A DNA stretch of 64,000 nucleotides, taken from assembly GCA_031179305.1 (NCBI GenBank), contig JAPSHX010000017.1, positions 1 through 64,000 of the forward strand, written 5' to 3'. Within the stretch, counting starts at the first letter, position 1; each line of letters begins with the position of its first letter. Both the position numbers and the translations under genes were made by a program. The notes beneath the pieces were generated by a model. That model did not search any database. It was not told the DNA's origin and saw only the letters and a program-made list of their open reading frames with translations. The DNA comes from Paenarthrobacter sp. (lineage in GTDB: Bacteria; Actinomycetota; Actinomycetes; Actinomycetales; Micrococcaceae). Of the stretch, positions 45,719-54,243 are shown one piece after another.

Positions 45719-46963
45719 ATGTCCTCGAATCCCCTTCGCCATGCGCTGTCCCGCATGGGCGGCCGCGATCCCCATGAAAAGCACCGCACAGCAACTCCGC
45801 TGGAGCTCTTCTTCGACCTGACCTTTGTTATCGCTTTCGGTGTTGCCGGCAACCAGTTTGCCCATGCTGTCGCAGAGGCGCATTTCTGGCCAGGTCTCCT
45901 CGCCTTCTCGTTCGCCATGTTTGCGGTGATCTGGGCATGGATCAACTTCACCTGGTTCGCCAGCGCCTACGACACCGACGACTGGGTGTTCCGCGTGGTC
46001 ACCATGGTGCAGATGGTGGGTGTCCTCATCCTGGCCATGGGCGTCGAACCGGTGTTCCACTCCATCATCGAGGGCAAGCACGTGGACAACTTCACCATGG
46101 TGCTCGGCTACATCGTCATGCGGGTGGCCCTGATTTTCCAGTGGCTGCGTGCAGCCCGGCAGGATCCCGAACGCCGGGAAACTTGCTTGCGTTACGCGAA
46201 GTACGTGGCGATCGTCCAAGTCGGGTGGGTCGCGGTTCTCCTGATTGACGCGAGCGTCCTCACTACGTTCCTCATGGCAGCTCCTTTGTTCATCATGGAA
46301 ATGGCAGCGCCGTACTTCGCGGAACGCAAGATCCGTACCCCGTGGCACGCGCACCACATTGCGGAAAGGTACGGGCTCCTGGCCATCATCGCCTTAGGTG
46401 AGTGTTTGATTGGTGCAATTGAAACCTTGCGTGCCATCGTGGCCACCCACCAGTGGTCCGTGGATGCCGCCTTGGTTGGATTGAGTGGCACCGGGCTGGC
46501 CTTCGCCATGTGGTGGATCTACTTCATCCTGCCCTCGGGTCCGGCGCTTCACGTCCAGCGGCACCGTTCATGGGTGTTCGGCTACGGTCACATGTTCATC
46601 TTCGCCGCCATCGCCGCAACCGGCGCTGGGCTACACGTTGCTGCCTACTTCATCGATCACGAAGCCCACATTCCTGCGGCCGCCGCGGTGGCCTCCATCG
46701 CCATTCCCATTATTGTTTTCAAGGTCTCGCTCAGCACGCTGTACGGCATCATGCTGGGCCTGGACCGCGAACACTTCTGGAGCTCGGTGCTGGTGGTCCT
46801 TGGCTTGGCTGCAAGTATTGCCATGGCCGCCGCCGGCGCCTCCGTGCCCATCTGCATGCTGGCAATGATGGTGGTCCTGGGCCTGTCCATTGCCTACGAC
46901 GAACGATGCGGGCACAAGGGCCGGGCCGCGGCACTCCGGCGGCTGGAAACCGCCGCGGGCTAA
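45719..46963 (+). CDS. low temperature requirement protein A (LtrA) family
   Basis: A 414-residue membrane protein with about 10-12 segments. The family signature ATPLELFFDLTFVIAFGVAGNQFAHA is near the N-terminus, followed by ERYGLLAIIALGECLIGAIETLR in the middle. LtrA proteins were named from a Listeria mutant unable to grow in the cold, and their transport activity is not known. The gene is 31 bp after the fusion gene and its ATG has a leaderless-type promoter. Confidence 0.9.
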   Translation: MSSNPLRHALSRMGGRDPHEKHRTATPLELFFDLTFVIAFGVAGNQFAHAVAEAHFWPGLLAFSFAMFAVIWAWINFTWFASAYDTDDWVFRVVTMVQMVGVLILAMGVEPVFHSIIEGKHVDNFTMVLGYIVMRVALIFQWLRAARQDPERRETCLRYAKYVAIVQVGWVAVLLIDASVLTTFLMAAPLFIMEMAAPYFAERKIRTPWHAHHIAERYGLLAIIALGECLIGAIETLRAIVATHQWSVDAALVGLSGTGLAFAMWWIYFILPSGPALHVQRHRSWVFGYGHMFIFAAIAATGAGLHVAAYFIDHEAHIPAAAAVASIAIPIIVFKVSLSTLYGIMLGLDREHFWSSVLVVLGLAASIAMAAAGASVPICMLAMMVVLGLSIAYDERCGHKGRAAALRRLETAAG

Positions 46964-46969
46964 GGCATT

Positions 46970-47042
46970 CCCCTGCGTTGCGGGGCCCGCTTTGCGCCCC
47001 AATTCCGGCGCCAGGCACGCAGAGCAGGCCCCACAACGAGCG
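46970..47042. repeat. dispersed palindromic repeat, family B copy 2
   Basis: Outer arms GTTGCGGGGCCCGCTTTGCG and imperfect complement surround a 21-nt centre. Most of it matches the element at 22084-22154, with a different centre. It lies between the convergent LtrA and HD-protein stops. Confidence 0.85.
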
Positions 47043-47050
47043 CGGGCAGG

Positions 47051-47587
47051 CTACTCGGGAACGATCTCGTCCAGTTCCCGAAGCAGGTACGGGTTGATCC
47101 GCTCCAGGATCATCCGGACCTCTTCGCGGGGAACCGCCGTGTAGAGCACGGGTCGGGCATCGGCGTATCGGGTGACCGGCGGCTTGTCCGGCCACTTTTC
47201 AGCTAGTGCCTTGACCCTCTCCGGCAGTGAATTGTGCGCATTGTCCGCGATCTTGACCAACGTTGCGTCGTGGTCCTCCGCAACGAAACGGATGCCGGCG
47301 TCGTAATCATCCGGGTCGTCGTGGAAGCGGCGGGTGACGCGTTCGATGATGTCTACCGCCCGCTCGGACACTCCCATGTCAAGCAGGGCTTGGCGGGTGA
47401 TGGGCGTATCCTCGGCGATGTCATGGAGGTAGCCCGCGATTTGGATATCTTCGTCAAAGTCGGCGAGCGCATCGCCCACGGCGAGAACGTGCTCCCGATA
47501 TGGACGTTTGAGCTTGTCCTTCTGCCGGTTGTGAGCCACCTCGGCCAAAACCTGGGCTGTCTCAACGGTAAAGCGTGGTTCGGTCAT
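47051..47587 (-). CDS. HD-domain protein (guanosine polyphosphate hydrolase-like)
   Basis: A 178-residue HD-fold hydrolase. The metal-binding histidine/aspartate pairs are in REHVLAVGDALAD, GYLHDIAEDT and KIADNAHNSLPERV. The last block resembles the SpoT-type ppGpp hydrolase family. Start at MTEPRFTVET with GGAGG upstream. A (p)ppGpp or related nucleotide substrate is an inference. Confidence 0.82.
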   Translation of the reverse strand: MTEPRFTVETAQVLAEVAHNRQKDKLKRPYREHVLAVGDALADFDEDIQIAGYLHDIAEDTPITRQALLDMGVSERAVDIIERVTRRFHDDPDDYDAGIRFVAEDHDATLVKIADNAHNSLPERVKALAEKWPDKPPVTRYADARPVLYTAVPREEVRMILERINPYLLRELDEIVPE

Positions 47588-47689
47588 GCTGGCCTCCGGC
47601 TTGAAGAGGGACCGATGGGGACCGGTCCTCACCTTCAGGCTATCTGCTGTTCACGCACCCGCAGCAACGTCTTACCAGTCCTGCCGGTT

Positions 47690-48481
47690 CTACGAGTCCT
47701 GAACAGCGCGCGCTGCGATGGCGACGGTAACGGCCCTTGGCAGCCGCTGGGCGAACCCGGCAGCAACACGGTTAACCCAACCTGAGACGACGCTGCCCGG
47801 CGTGTCTTTGCGATCGAGGGCTTTGAGGGCAGTCCCTACAACCTGGTCAGAGGTTTGCATTTTGCCTACTGCTGCGGACTCACCACCGACGACGTCGAAG
47901 AACTCAGTTCGCGTCGCACCCGGGCAAAGGGCCAGGACGTTGAGTCCGGCGTTCTTGGTTTCGTGGGCAACGGCTTCGGTGAAGCTTAGGACGAAGGCCT
48001 TGGTGGCGCCATAAACGGCCATGCCGGGGATGGGTTGGAACGCGGCAGTGCTGGCGACGTTCACCAGGGCACCCTTCCCGGAGGCGAGCAGTTCCGGCAG
48101 GAAGGCGCGGGTAATGTCTACGAGGGCGGCAACGTTCAGGGCGATCTCCGATGCGATGGTGTCCGGGTCTTCCTCCACCAAGGGGCCGTGGGTGCCGAAA
48201 CCCGCGTTGTTGATCAAGGTGTCCACGGTAATCCCGCGGTCGGCCAGTTCGTCGAGGAGCTCGCGTCCCACTCCTGCACGGCTCAGATCCATAGGGAGGA
48301 CGGTAACTGTGACGCGGTGGCGGGAACGCAAGTCCTGAGCCAAATCCTCCAGGCGGTCTGCACGCCTGGCCACGAGGACAAGATTCGAACCCCGGGCAGC
48401 GAATTGCCCGGCGAACTCAGCGCCGAGGCCGGAGCTGGCGCCCGTAATGAGGGCAGTGGTGCCTGCGTATGTCATGGTCAT
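47690..48481 (-). CDS. short-chain dehydrogenase/reductase
   Basis: A 263-residue SDR. The NADP motif TGASSGLGAEFA, NNAGFGTHG and the catalytic pair YGATKAF are present; it ends in a C-terminal extension. Similar proteins are annotated as acylglycerol or ketone reductases (YqjQ/DltE-like), so the substrate is unknown. The track ORF extends upstream across the divergent TetR gene; I use the ATG at 48481. The TetR gene divergently adjacent probably controls it. Confidence 0.9.
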   Translation of the reverse strand: MTMTYAGTTALITGASSGLGAEFAGQFAARGSNLVLVARRADRLEDLAQDLRSRHRVTVTVLPMDLSRAGVGRELLDELADRGITVDTLINNAGFGTHGPLVEEDPDTIASEIALNVAALVDITRAFLPELLASGKGALVNVASTAAFQPIPGMAVYGATKAFVLSFTEAVAHETKNAGLNVLALCPGATRTEFFDVVGGESAAVGKMQTSDQVVGTALKALDRKDTPGSVVSGWVNRVAAGFAQRLPRAVTVAIAARAVQDS

Positions 48482-48511
48482 TGCGGAATCCAATCGGTTG
48501 AGTCGGAGACT

Positions 48512-48570
48512 AATGTAGTCGCTGTCTACATTGTAGGCAGTGCCTACTTTGTTGTCAATGACTACATTGG
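48512..48570. promoter_or_regulatory. TetR operator region between SDR and TetR genes
   Basis: Three related elements: AATGTAG...CTACATT (48512-48532), the perfect 7-1-7 palindrome GTAGGCAGTGCCTAC (48533-48547) and CAATGactaCATTG (48557-48570). They share GTAG/CTAC cores and cover the divergent promoter region. Confidence 0.65.
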
Positions 48571-48571
48571 C

Positions 48572-48577
48572 TAGACT
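48572..48577 (+). promoter_or_regulatory. -10 element of a leaderless tetR promoter
   Basis: TAGACT followed by six bases and the TetR ATG; TTGTTG lies 17 bp upstream as a possible -35. Confidence 0.5.
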
Positions 48578-48583
48578 TGAGTC

Positions 48584-49195
48584 ATGACTGAGCAGCCCTA
48601 CCACCATGGCAAACTCCGGGAAGCCCTCTTGGAACGCGCCATGGAAACCATCGAAGAAGCTGGTGTGGATGGGCTCTCTCTGCGGCAACTCGCCCGTGAT
48701 GTGAACGTCAGCCACGGCGCGCCGGCCAAGCATTTCCGCGACAAGCAAGCTCTGATCGACGCCGTGGCACTTGCTGGCTTCGAGTCGATGAATTGCCGCA
48801 TCCGGAAGGCCGCCCACTCCGGCGACGACCTCCGAGGGCGTTTCGTCAGTGTTGGGAAGGCATATGTCGACTTTGCTGTTGAGCACCCCGCCCTGCTGAC
48901 CGTGATGTACTCCACCAAGCACCATCCCGATTCCAGCGAAGAGCTGCGGAACACCGGCGCGCAAGGCATATACGTTGCCAGAGCAATGATTGCCGAGGCA
49001 CAGGATGCCGGCGCATTGGCCGACGGTGACCCGGAAACACTCGCCATGGTGTGCTTCGTGAGCCTTCACGGCACGGCTCTTCTCGCCGCTGGCGGTCAGT
49101 TGGACGGGAATTCGGTGGAAGACGTAGTCACGGCTACCACCGACACCTTGTGGGCGGGAATGGCGGCCGGAGTACCGGCGGCACAGCGCAGATAA
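48584..49195 (+). CDS. TetR family transcriptional regulator
   Basis: A 203-residue regulator. The N-terminal DNA-binding region includes HHGKLREALLERAMETIEEAGVDGLSLRQLARDVNVSHGAPAKHFRDKQALIDAVA, with the TetR recognition helix. The C-terminal ligand-binding domain is hydrophobic. It is divergent from the SDR gene, with clear operators between, so it probably represses that gene and itself. Confidence 0.93.
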   Translation: MTEQPYHHGKLREALLERAMETIEEAGVDGLSLRQLARDVNVSHGAPAKHFRDKQALIDAVALAGFESMNCRIRKAAHSGDDLRGRFVSVGKAYVDFAVEHPALLTVMYSTKHHPDSSEELRNTGAQGIYVARAMIAEAQDAGALADGDPETLAMVCFVSLHGTALLAAGGQLDGNSVEDVVTATTDTLWAGMAAGVPAAQRR

Positions 49196-49219
49196 CCGGC
49201 GAGACCAGCGGCGGGCAGT

Positions 49220-50107
49220 TCAGATCCGGGGAGTTTTCCACACCCAGGGCGTCTTTGGCACGTTATGCGGGGTGAAGTGAGGAAGGGCATCCTGCAAGAT
49301 TCCCGCGGGCAATTCAAGGGACGCCAGCAGTAGGTCACGCACACGTTCTGCAGGAATTCCGACGGCGGCGAGGTCGCTCAGCGTGACGGCCCCGTCGCGC
49401 TTTGCCAGCCTCACGCCGTCGTGATTAACCACCAGCGGAACGTGGGCGTATTCAGGGATCGGCAGCCCCAGCAGCGATGCCAGATAGGCCTGTCGCGGAG
49501 TGGATGGGAGGAGATCATCGCCGCGAACCACCTGGTCGATTCCCTGGTGTGCGTCGTCAACCACCACCGCGAGATTGTAGGCGGTCACGCGATCGTTTCG
49601 GCGAAGCACAAAATCGTCCACCACACCCACGTATTTGCCGTGCAACAGGTCCTCAACAGCCCACTCCGAAACCTCCGCCCGCAATCGGATGGAAGCGGGA
49701 CGCGTGGCGCGCCGGATCTCACGTTCGGCATGGGAAAGCCGTCGGCACGTTCCCGGATAAGCACCCTGGGGAGCATGCGGAGCAGACGGCGCCTCCTGGA
49801 TTTCCCTTCGCGTGCAGAAGCACTCGTAGGTCCGGCCTTCGGCCGTCAGCCGTCCAATCGCTTCGTCGTACAGTGCCGCGCGTTCAGTCTGACGTACGAC
49901 GGCGGCATCCCAACTGACGCCGATGGCCCTCAGATCGCGGAGCTGCTCCGCCTCTGCGCCGGAGCGGGCGCGGTCCAGGTCCTCGACCCGCAGCAGGAAA
50001 TCGCGGCCACTGGACTTCGCGAACAACCAGGCGAGAATCGCGGTCCTAAGGTTGCCGACGTGCAGCTCGCCGGAAGGGCTCGGGGCGAAGCGGCCGGCAG
50101 CAGTCAT
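49220..50107 (-). CDS. gluQ: glutamyl-Q tRNA(Asp) synthetase
   Basis: A 295-residue class I synthetase-like enzyme lacking the anticodon domain. It attaches glutamate to queuosine in tRNA(Asp). The HIGH-type motif HVGN is at residues 16-19; the zinc site is CFCTRRE with YPGTCRR; VVRGDDLLPSTPRQAYL and LAKRDGA (KMSKS equivalent) follow. Length and motif set separate it from full GluRS. The start is predicted leaderless from TAGGCT six bases before the ATG. Confidence 0.95.
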   Translation of the reverse strand: MTAAGRFAPSPSGELHVGNLRTAILAWLFAKSSGRDFLLRVEDLDRARSGAEAEQLRDLRAIGVSWDAAVVRQTERAALYDEAIGRLTAEGRTYECFCTRREIQEAPSAPHAPQGAYPGTCRRLSHAEREIRRATRPASIRLRAEVSEWAVEDLLHGKYVGVVDDFVLRRNDRVTAYNLAVVVDDAHQGIDQVVRGDDLLPSTPRQAYLASLLGLPIPEYAHVPLVVNHDGVRLAKRDGAVTLSDLAAVGIPAERVRDLLLASLELPAGILQDALPHFTPHNVPKTPWVWKTPRI

Positions 50108-50113
50108 GATCCA

Positions 50114-50119
50114 AGCCTA
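50114..50119 (-). promoter_or_regulatory. -10 element of a leaderless gluQ promoter
   Basis: On the minus strand TAGGCT is followed by six bases and the gluQ ATG. Confidence 0.45.
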
Positions 50120-50160
50120 TTCGCCGGGCCACGGGTGACAGGAACGGGCGCCGGGCAACA

Positions 50161-50208
50161 CAAGAGCCCCTCAGCTACCGCAACGATCCGGTAGCTCAGG
50201 GGCTCTTG
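50161..50208. repeat. strong hairpin in a divergent intergenic region
   Basis: 20-bp arms CAAGAGCCCCTcAGCTACCG and complement with one mismatch, loop 8 nt. It is terminator-like but lies between two divergent gene starts (gluQ and an Lrp-type gene), so no annotated gene ends into it. No T run follows on either strand. Confidence 0.75.
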
Positions 50209-50468
50209 CTGTGCGCCCCGGTAAAAGGGCGGGTGCAGAATGACAATGCTGTGAACAAGAGTCAATCAGCGGCTGCTTCCTTGCGGGAAACCTGTGCAGG
50301 GCTCCGGGTGATGTTCCGGATTCCTGGTGCCTGCGGGGTTTGGCGGTAGCCGCGACCTGCTTCGTTGTCACCATTTCAGCAGAAGGACTACAGTTGGTGC
50401 AACGGACATCATATTGATTGATCGATCTGATCAGTCTCACATGAAAAGCTCGACAGGAAGTGGTCACT

Positions 50469-50927
50469 TTGCAAGAACTCGATGCCACCGACCGTCGGAT
50501 CCTGGCCGCCTTGGATGAAGATCCTCGCGTGCCCATCATGGTGCTTTCCCAAAAGCTTCACCTCGCCCGCGGAACAGTTCAGTCCCGCCTGGAGCGGATG
50601 ACGGCGTCCGGAGCCCTCCGACCCAACAGCAGTCGCGTCTTACCCTCTGCCTTGGGACGTGGCGTGGCTGCCGCCGTCAGCGCCGAGCTCGATCAAAGCC
50701 ACCTGAACGAGGCTATTGCTGCTCTGCGGGAGATCCCCGAAGTTCTCGAATGCCATGCTCCCGCCGGCGATACCGACCTCATCATCAGGGTAGTAGCCAA
50801 GAGCCCGGACGATCTGTATCGGGTATCCGAGGAAATCCGGCTGTGCCCGGGGATCGTGCGCACGTCCACCAGCATGTTCCTCCGCGAAGTGATTCCCTAC
50901 CGGACTACTGGCCTGCTTGCGGAGTAG
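50469..50927 (+). CDS. Lrp/AsnC family regulator
   Basis: A 152-residue Lrp/AsnC protein: helix-turn-helix DATDRRILAALDEDPRVPIMVLSQKLHLARGTVQSRLERM, then the RAM ligand-binding domain. The track start is a GTG at 50460, adjoining the AGGAAG ribosome site with no spacer, so TTG at 50469 is more likely. It is tail-to-tail with another Lrp-type gene, 6 bp apart. Targets unknown. Confidence 0.85.
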   Translation: MQELDATDRRILAALDEDPRVPIMVLSQKLHLARGTVQSRLERMTASGALRPNSSRVLPSALGRGVAAAVSAELDQSHLNEAIAALREIPEVLECHAPAGDTDLIIRVVAKSPDDLYRVSEEIRLCPGIVRTSTSMFLREVIPYRTTGLLAE

Positions 50928-50933
50928 GTCTCC

Positions 50934-51389
50934 TCAGACCGGCGGTCCTATGTTGGTTTTCAGATTCTTCATCACCAGGGTTGACGTGAGGCGTTCCACC
51001 GCAGGAAGTGCCGCGAGTTCGTCGTCGTAGAAGCGCTGATACGCGGGCAGGTCCGCGGCAATGACCTTGAGGAGATAGTCAGGAGATCCGAAGAGTCGCT
51101 GAGCCTCCACAATGTTGGGACTGGCAGTAACCCGCTCTTCGAAGTCCGCCATGATGGTGCGTTCCACCTGCCTGAGCGTGACAAAAACAATCGCTTCGAA
51201 TCCCAGGCCCACGGCGGCAGGATCGATGTCTGCACGGTACCCGCGGATCACCCCCGAGGACTCCAAATCACGCAGCCGACGATGACATGGAGCCACGGTC
51301 AACCCCACCTTGGACGCAAGGGCTGTGGCAGTCATCCGGCCGTCCTCTTTGAGGTGGCGCAAAATAGTTCTATCAATTCCATCGATCAC
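50934..51389 (-). CDS. Lrp/AsnC family regulator, likely of the adjacent exporter
   Basis: A 151-residue Lrp/AsnC protein with N-terminal helix-turn-helix IDRTILRHLKEDGRMTATALASKVGLTVAPCHRRLRDL and a RAM domain. The GTG start lies six bases after TAAGAT, predicting a leaderless mRNA. It is divergent from a LysE-type exporter, a frequent regulator/exporter pair for amino acids. Confidence 0.9.
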   Translation of the reverse strand: MIDGIDRTILRHLKEDGRMTATALASKVGLTVAPCHRRLRDLESSGVIRGYRADIDPAAVGLGFEAIVFVTLRQVERTIMADFEERVTASPNIVEAQRLFGSPDYLLKVIAADLPAYQRFYDDELAALPAVERLTSTLVMKNLKTNIGPPV

Positions 51390-51395
51390 GCAATT

Positions 51396-51401
51396 ATCTT
51401 A
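51396..51401 (-). promoter_or_regulatory. -10 element of a leaderless lrp promoter
   Basis: On the minus strand TAAGAT is followed by six bases and the GTG start. Confidence 0.45.
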
Positions 51402-51492
51402 CCGAAAACTGCTTCTTTCGGGCTAAATACGGGAACACTTATGGGCGGATTTTCCCTAGAGTTTTCCTACCATCTAGCCCTGGAGAGAAAAC

Positions 51493-52134
51493 GTGAATCC
51501 GCAGCTGTTCCTCGCCTTCATGCTCGTCGCTGTCAGCTTGGCGTGCACGCCCGGCGTCGACTGGGCGTACTCGATTTCGGCAGGCCTCCGTCAGCGCAGC
51601 TTCGTCCCTGCCGTCGCCGGCCTTTGCAGCGGTTACGTCATCCACACTTTGCTGATGGTGGCAGGACTGGCGGCCCTCTTGGCCGGAGTTCCAGGGCTGT
51701 TGGGATGGCTGACCATGGCGGGAGCTGCCTACCTGCTGTGGCTCGGCGCCGCTACCCTCCGCTCGTGGCGAGGTGCCAGCTTCAGTGCGGAAGGCGGCGT
51801 CGTGCAGTCCGGAAACCAGCTCCGCACGTTCTTGCAGGGCATGGGCACTAGCGGCATTAACCCAAAGGGCCTGCTCTTCTTCGTGGCTCTGGTGCCGCAA
51901 TTCGTCAGCCCCGAGGCAGCACTGCCTGTTCCGGTCCAATCGGGCTTGCTGGGCCTGACCTTCGTAATCCTCGCCGGGTTGGTTTACACCGCCGTCGCAT
52001 TGACTTCCAGGAAGCTGTTGGCCTCCCGGCCCGGCGCCGCCCGGGTTGTGACCTTGGTCAGCGGAATCATCATGATCGGGCTCGGGACAGTGCTGCTGTC
52101 AGAGCAACTCCTGCCGCTTCTGCCGCAGATTTAG
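51493..52134 (+). CDS. LysE/RhtB family amino acid exporter
   Basis: A 213-residue membrane protein with six hydrophobic segments. The family N-terminal motif TPGVDWAYSISAGLRQRSFVPAVAGLCSGY and GMGTSGINPKGLLFFVALVPQFVSP are clear. GTG start with GGAGAGA upstream. It should export an amino acid or related compound, induced through the divergent Lrp-type regulator. Confidence 0.92.
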   Translation: MNPQLFLAFMLVAVSLACTPGVDWAYSISAGLRQRSFVPAVAGLCSGYVIHTLLMVAGLAALLAGVPGLLGWLTMAGAAYLLWLGAATLRSWRGASFSAEGGVVQSGNQLRTFLQGMGTSGINPKGLLFFVALVPQFVSPEAALPVPVQSGLLGLTFVILAGLVYTAVALTSRKLLASRPGAARVVTLVSGIIMIGLGTVLLSEQLLPLLPQI

Positions 52135-52159
52135 TTCCCAGCCAACCTGGCTGCAGACG

Positions 52160-52627
52160 CTAGGCTGCGAGCAGTTCGTCCAGCCGCTCGTATCCTTCGA
52201 TTACGCCGTAATCCATCCCGGTAGCCAAGGCCATATCGCGCGCTTCAACCGAGGGGTAGACCTCGTGCGCCGACATCCGGGTCCTGCCGTCGATTTCCTC
52301 GAACGTTGTGGTGCTGATGACCACCTGGTTCGGTGCTCCTTCGAACTCGACTGTCTGGATGATCAACGCGTCGGCCTCGACGGTATGGAACACGCCGCGG
52401 AATCCGTACATCCCGCTGTCATCGCCGCTTTCGTAGTGCCAACTACCCCCCGTAGTGGCGTTGTATTCGGTAATTTTCGTCACCGTGCTGCGCGGGCCCA
52501 GCCATTTGGCCAGGAGATCCGGGTCAACGTGGGCTTTGAAAACTGCACTGACCGGGGCATCGAATTCGCGGACCGTGTCAACGAACGGAACGCCACTGTC
52601 AGCGGTGATTGTTGTTGGATTGCTCAT
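52160..52627 (-). CDS. SRPBCC (AHSA1-like) domain protein
   Basis: A 155-residue START/Bet v1-fold protein: VREFDAPVSAVFKAHVDPDLLAKWLGPR and TGGSWHYE...GVFHTVEAD typify the AHSA1 branch that binds hydrophobic ligands. It is translationally coupled to the upstream ArsR gene (ATGA). Such ArsR-SRPBCC pairs are common; a ligand is not known. Confidence 0.9.
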   Translation of the reverse strand: MSNPTTITADSGVPFVDTVREFDAPVSAVFKAHVDPDLLAKWLGPRSTVTKITEYNATTGGSWHYESGDDSGMYGFRGVFHTVEADALIIQTVEFEGAPNQVVISTTTFEEIDGRTRMSAHEVYPSVEARDMALATGMDYGVIEGYERLDELLAA

Positions 52628-53010
52628 TTCAGTTCCTCTTTCTTCTTTGCTGGTGTGTTCTCTTGTTCATGGTGCGAGACGCCGGCGCCAAGCAGCTGGT
52701 CCAACTGGCGGAAGCGGGACTCGGCGATCAACCTGTACTGGTCGATCCACGCCGTCAGTCGCTCCAGGGCTGCTGCATCCAAATGAACCGGCCTGCGCTG
52801 GGCGTCGCGGGAACGGGTCACCAAACCGGCATGCTCCAGGACTTGAATGTGTTTGGAAACCGCCTGTTTGGTGATGGCGAACGGTTCCGCCAACTCATTG
52901 ACCGTGGCGTCTCCCCGGGACAACCGGGCGACCATGGCTCTTCTCACAGGATCCGCCAACGCCATGAAGGCCCTGTCCAGGGACTCCGACCCCAGGGCAT
53001 CTTGTTCCAT
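52624..53010 (-). CDS. ArsR family transcriptional regulator
   Basis: A 128-residue winged-helix repressor (LADPVRRAMVARLSRGDATVNELAEPFAITKQAVSKHIQVLEHAGLV). No cysteine-rich metal site is visible, so it probably does not sense a metal. Start at MEQDALGSES; a TTG nine codons earlier is the track start. A repeat-rich operator region lies just upstream. Confidence 0.88.
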   Translation of the reverse strand: MEQDALGSESLDRAFMALADPVRRAMVARLSRGDATVNELAEPFAITKQAVSKHIQVLEHAGLVTRSRDAQRRPVHLDAAALERLTAWIDQYRLIAESRFRQLDQLLGAGVSHHEQENTPAKKKEELK

Positions 53011-53041
53011 CTCCGCTTCAACCCTCTCTTCAACCAAGGCT

Positions 53042-53078
53042 AATCAACTGACTCATTGATCAACTGATTGGTTGATTA
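53042..53078. promoter_or_regulatory. ArsR operator region
   Basis: AATCAACTGA and ATCAACTGA direct repeats (53043-53051 and 53059-53067) are followed by GTTGATTA in the inverse direction (53071-53078). The AT-rich block overlaps the expected promoter. Confidence 0.5.
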
Positions 53079-53115
53079 AGAGAATACGCCTCTCCTGAGT
53101 ACGGCACAAGGGTGT

Positions 53116-54087
53116 CTATTCTCCGCCCAGCTGCCTGAAGTCGTTCTCCCACAGACGCCGCATCTCAGCGTCCTTGCGGATGACTTCCAAGGTCTCAAGC
53201 TCGGCGGGCGGGGCTGGCCGTTTCGATCGCGGAGTGAGGGTTCTACGGCCTTGGTCAAGCGCGAGCAACGCCCTGTCGGTCAAGGCATCATTCTTCAAAG
53301 CCAGGTTGGTTTTCCGACGCCGGAGGACCTCCTTCAGGGCAATCTGGGCCGATTCGAAGTCGCCCCTTGCCCGCTGCGACCGCGCCCGAATCAGCAACAG
53401 CGCCGCGGACAGGTCATCCGTGTTCAGCAACCCTTCGGTCCACAGCACCACGTCGCGGTGACGCTCCAAAGAGAACGCCGCCGTGCAGCGCGCCAAGGCG
53501 GAAGGCAACGACGGCGGCAAAGTCACCACCGCTTCCAAGGCCGCCTCGGTCATCCCCATTTCCCGGAGGCAGTGGGACAACGCCAGAAACACGGCTTCCT
53601 CACTGAAGAGGACCGGAACTTCGATGCGTTCGGCTACCTCGACTTTGGTGACCACCTGCCCAAGGTACGTGGCCGAGAACTGGCTGGCGTCGTCGTCGAT
53701 CCTTGTTGTTAAACCACGCTGCAATAGCTCGGAAGCCCTCAGAAATCCGCCATGCTTGTACGTGAGCAGGCCCGCCATCACGTGGCATAAGCCGGCCCAG
53801 CCCGGATAGGTGCGGCCGAAAGCAAGAAGCCGATCCGGCTCCGTGGACGTGAAAACGGCCTCATGCATGGCTTTGGCAGTCTTGGAGGACAGCATCTTCA
53901 ACCGCGGGACATTCCCCACCACGGACAATCTCGCATGGTCGCGGCCGCTGAGGACGCCGGTAAGCACATCGTTCACACCGTCGGCCAGGCCACGGACCGG
54001 CGTGCGGACGTAGCCCTCGCGGAAAGGCGTGAGATCGCGGGTGTCATGGAAGATCGTATGCACACGTCCGTCTGGAGCTTGGCTCAT
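53116..54087 (-). CDS. helical, TPR-like hypothetical protein
   Basis: A 323-residue, almost all-helical protein. Segments such as GFLRASELLQRGLTTRIDD, VFLALSHCLREMGMTEAALEAV and RGDFESAQIALKEVLRRR resemble tetratricopeptide-type helical pairs. The first 50 residues are different and may be a short beta region. No enzyme motif. TAGCAT six bases before the ATG predicts a leaderless mRNA. Function unknown. Confidence 0.7.
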   Translation of the reverse strand: MSQAPDGRVHTIFHDTRDLTPFREGYVRTPVRGLADGVNDVLTGVLSGRDHARLSVVGNVPRLKMLSSKTAKAMHEAVFTSTEPDRLLAFGRTYPGWAGLCHVMAGLLTYKHGGFLRASELLQRGLTTRIDDDASQFSATYLGQVVTKVEVAERIEVPVLFSEEAVFLALSHCLREMGMTEAALEAVVTLPPSLPSALARCTAAFSLERHRDVVLWTEGLLNTDDLSAALLLIRARSQRARGDFESAQIALKEVLRRRKTNLALKNDALTDRALLALDQGRRTLTPRSKRPAPPAELETLEVIRKDAEMRRLWENDFRQLGGE

Positions 54088-54093
54088 AAATCC

Positions 54094-54099
54094 ATGCTA
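54094..54099 (-). promoter_or_regulatory. -10 element of a leaderless promoter (TPR-like gene)
   Basis: On the minus strand TAGCAT is followed by six bases and the ATG. Confidence 0.45.
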
Positions 54100-54243
54100 A
54101 CGGCCGCTGAACTGGGCTCATCCCCTGCTATCGGAGGCATTTCAGGAGTATTATGGCGGCGTCGGCAAGGTTTGGCGACACCCCTTGCCGCAGGTCGGCT
54201 CTCCATGAGAAGAGCCGGGTAACAGCGTGAAAGGGAGGACTTG

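Noticed and set aside
50189-50260. tRNA gene suggested by TAGCTCAG
   Set aside because: The sequence is part of a simple hairpin; no anticodon arm, T arm or acceptor pairing follows.
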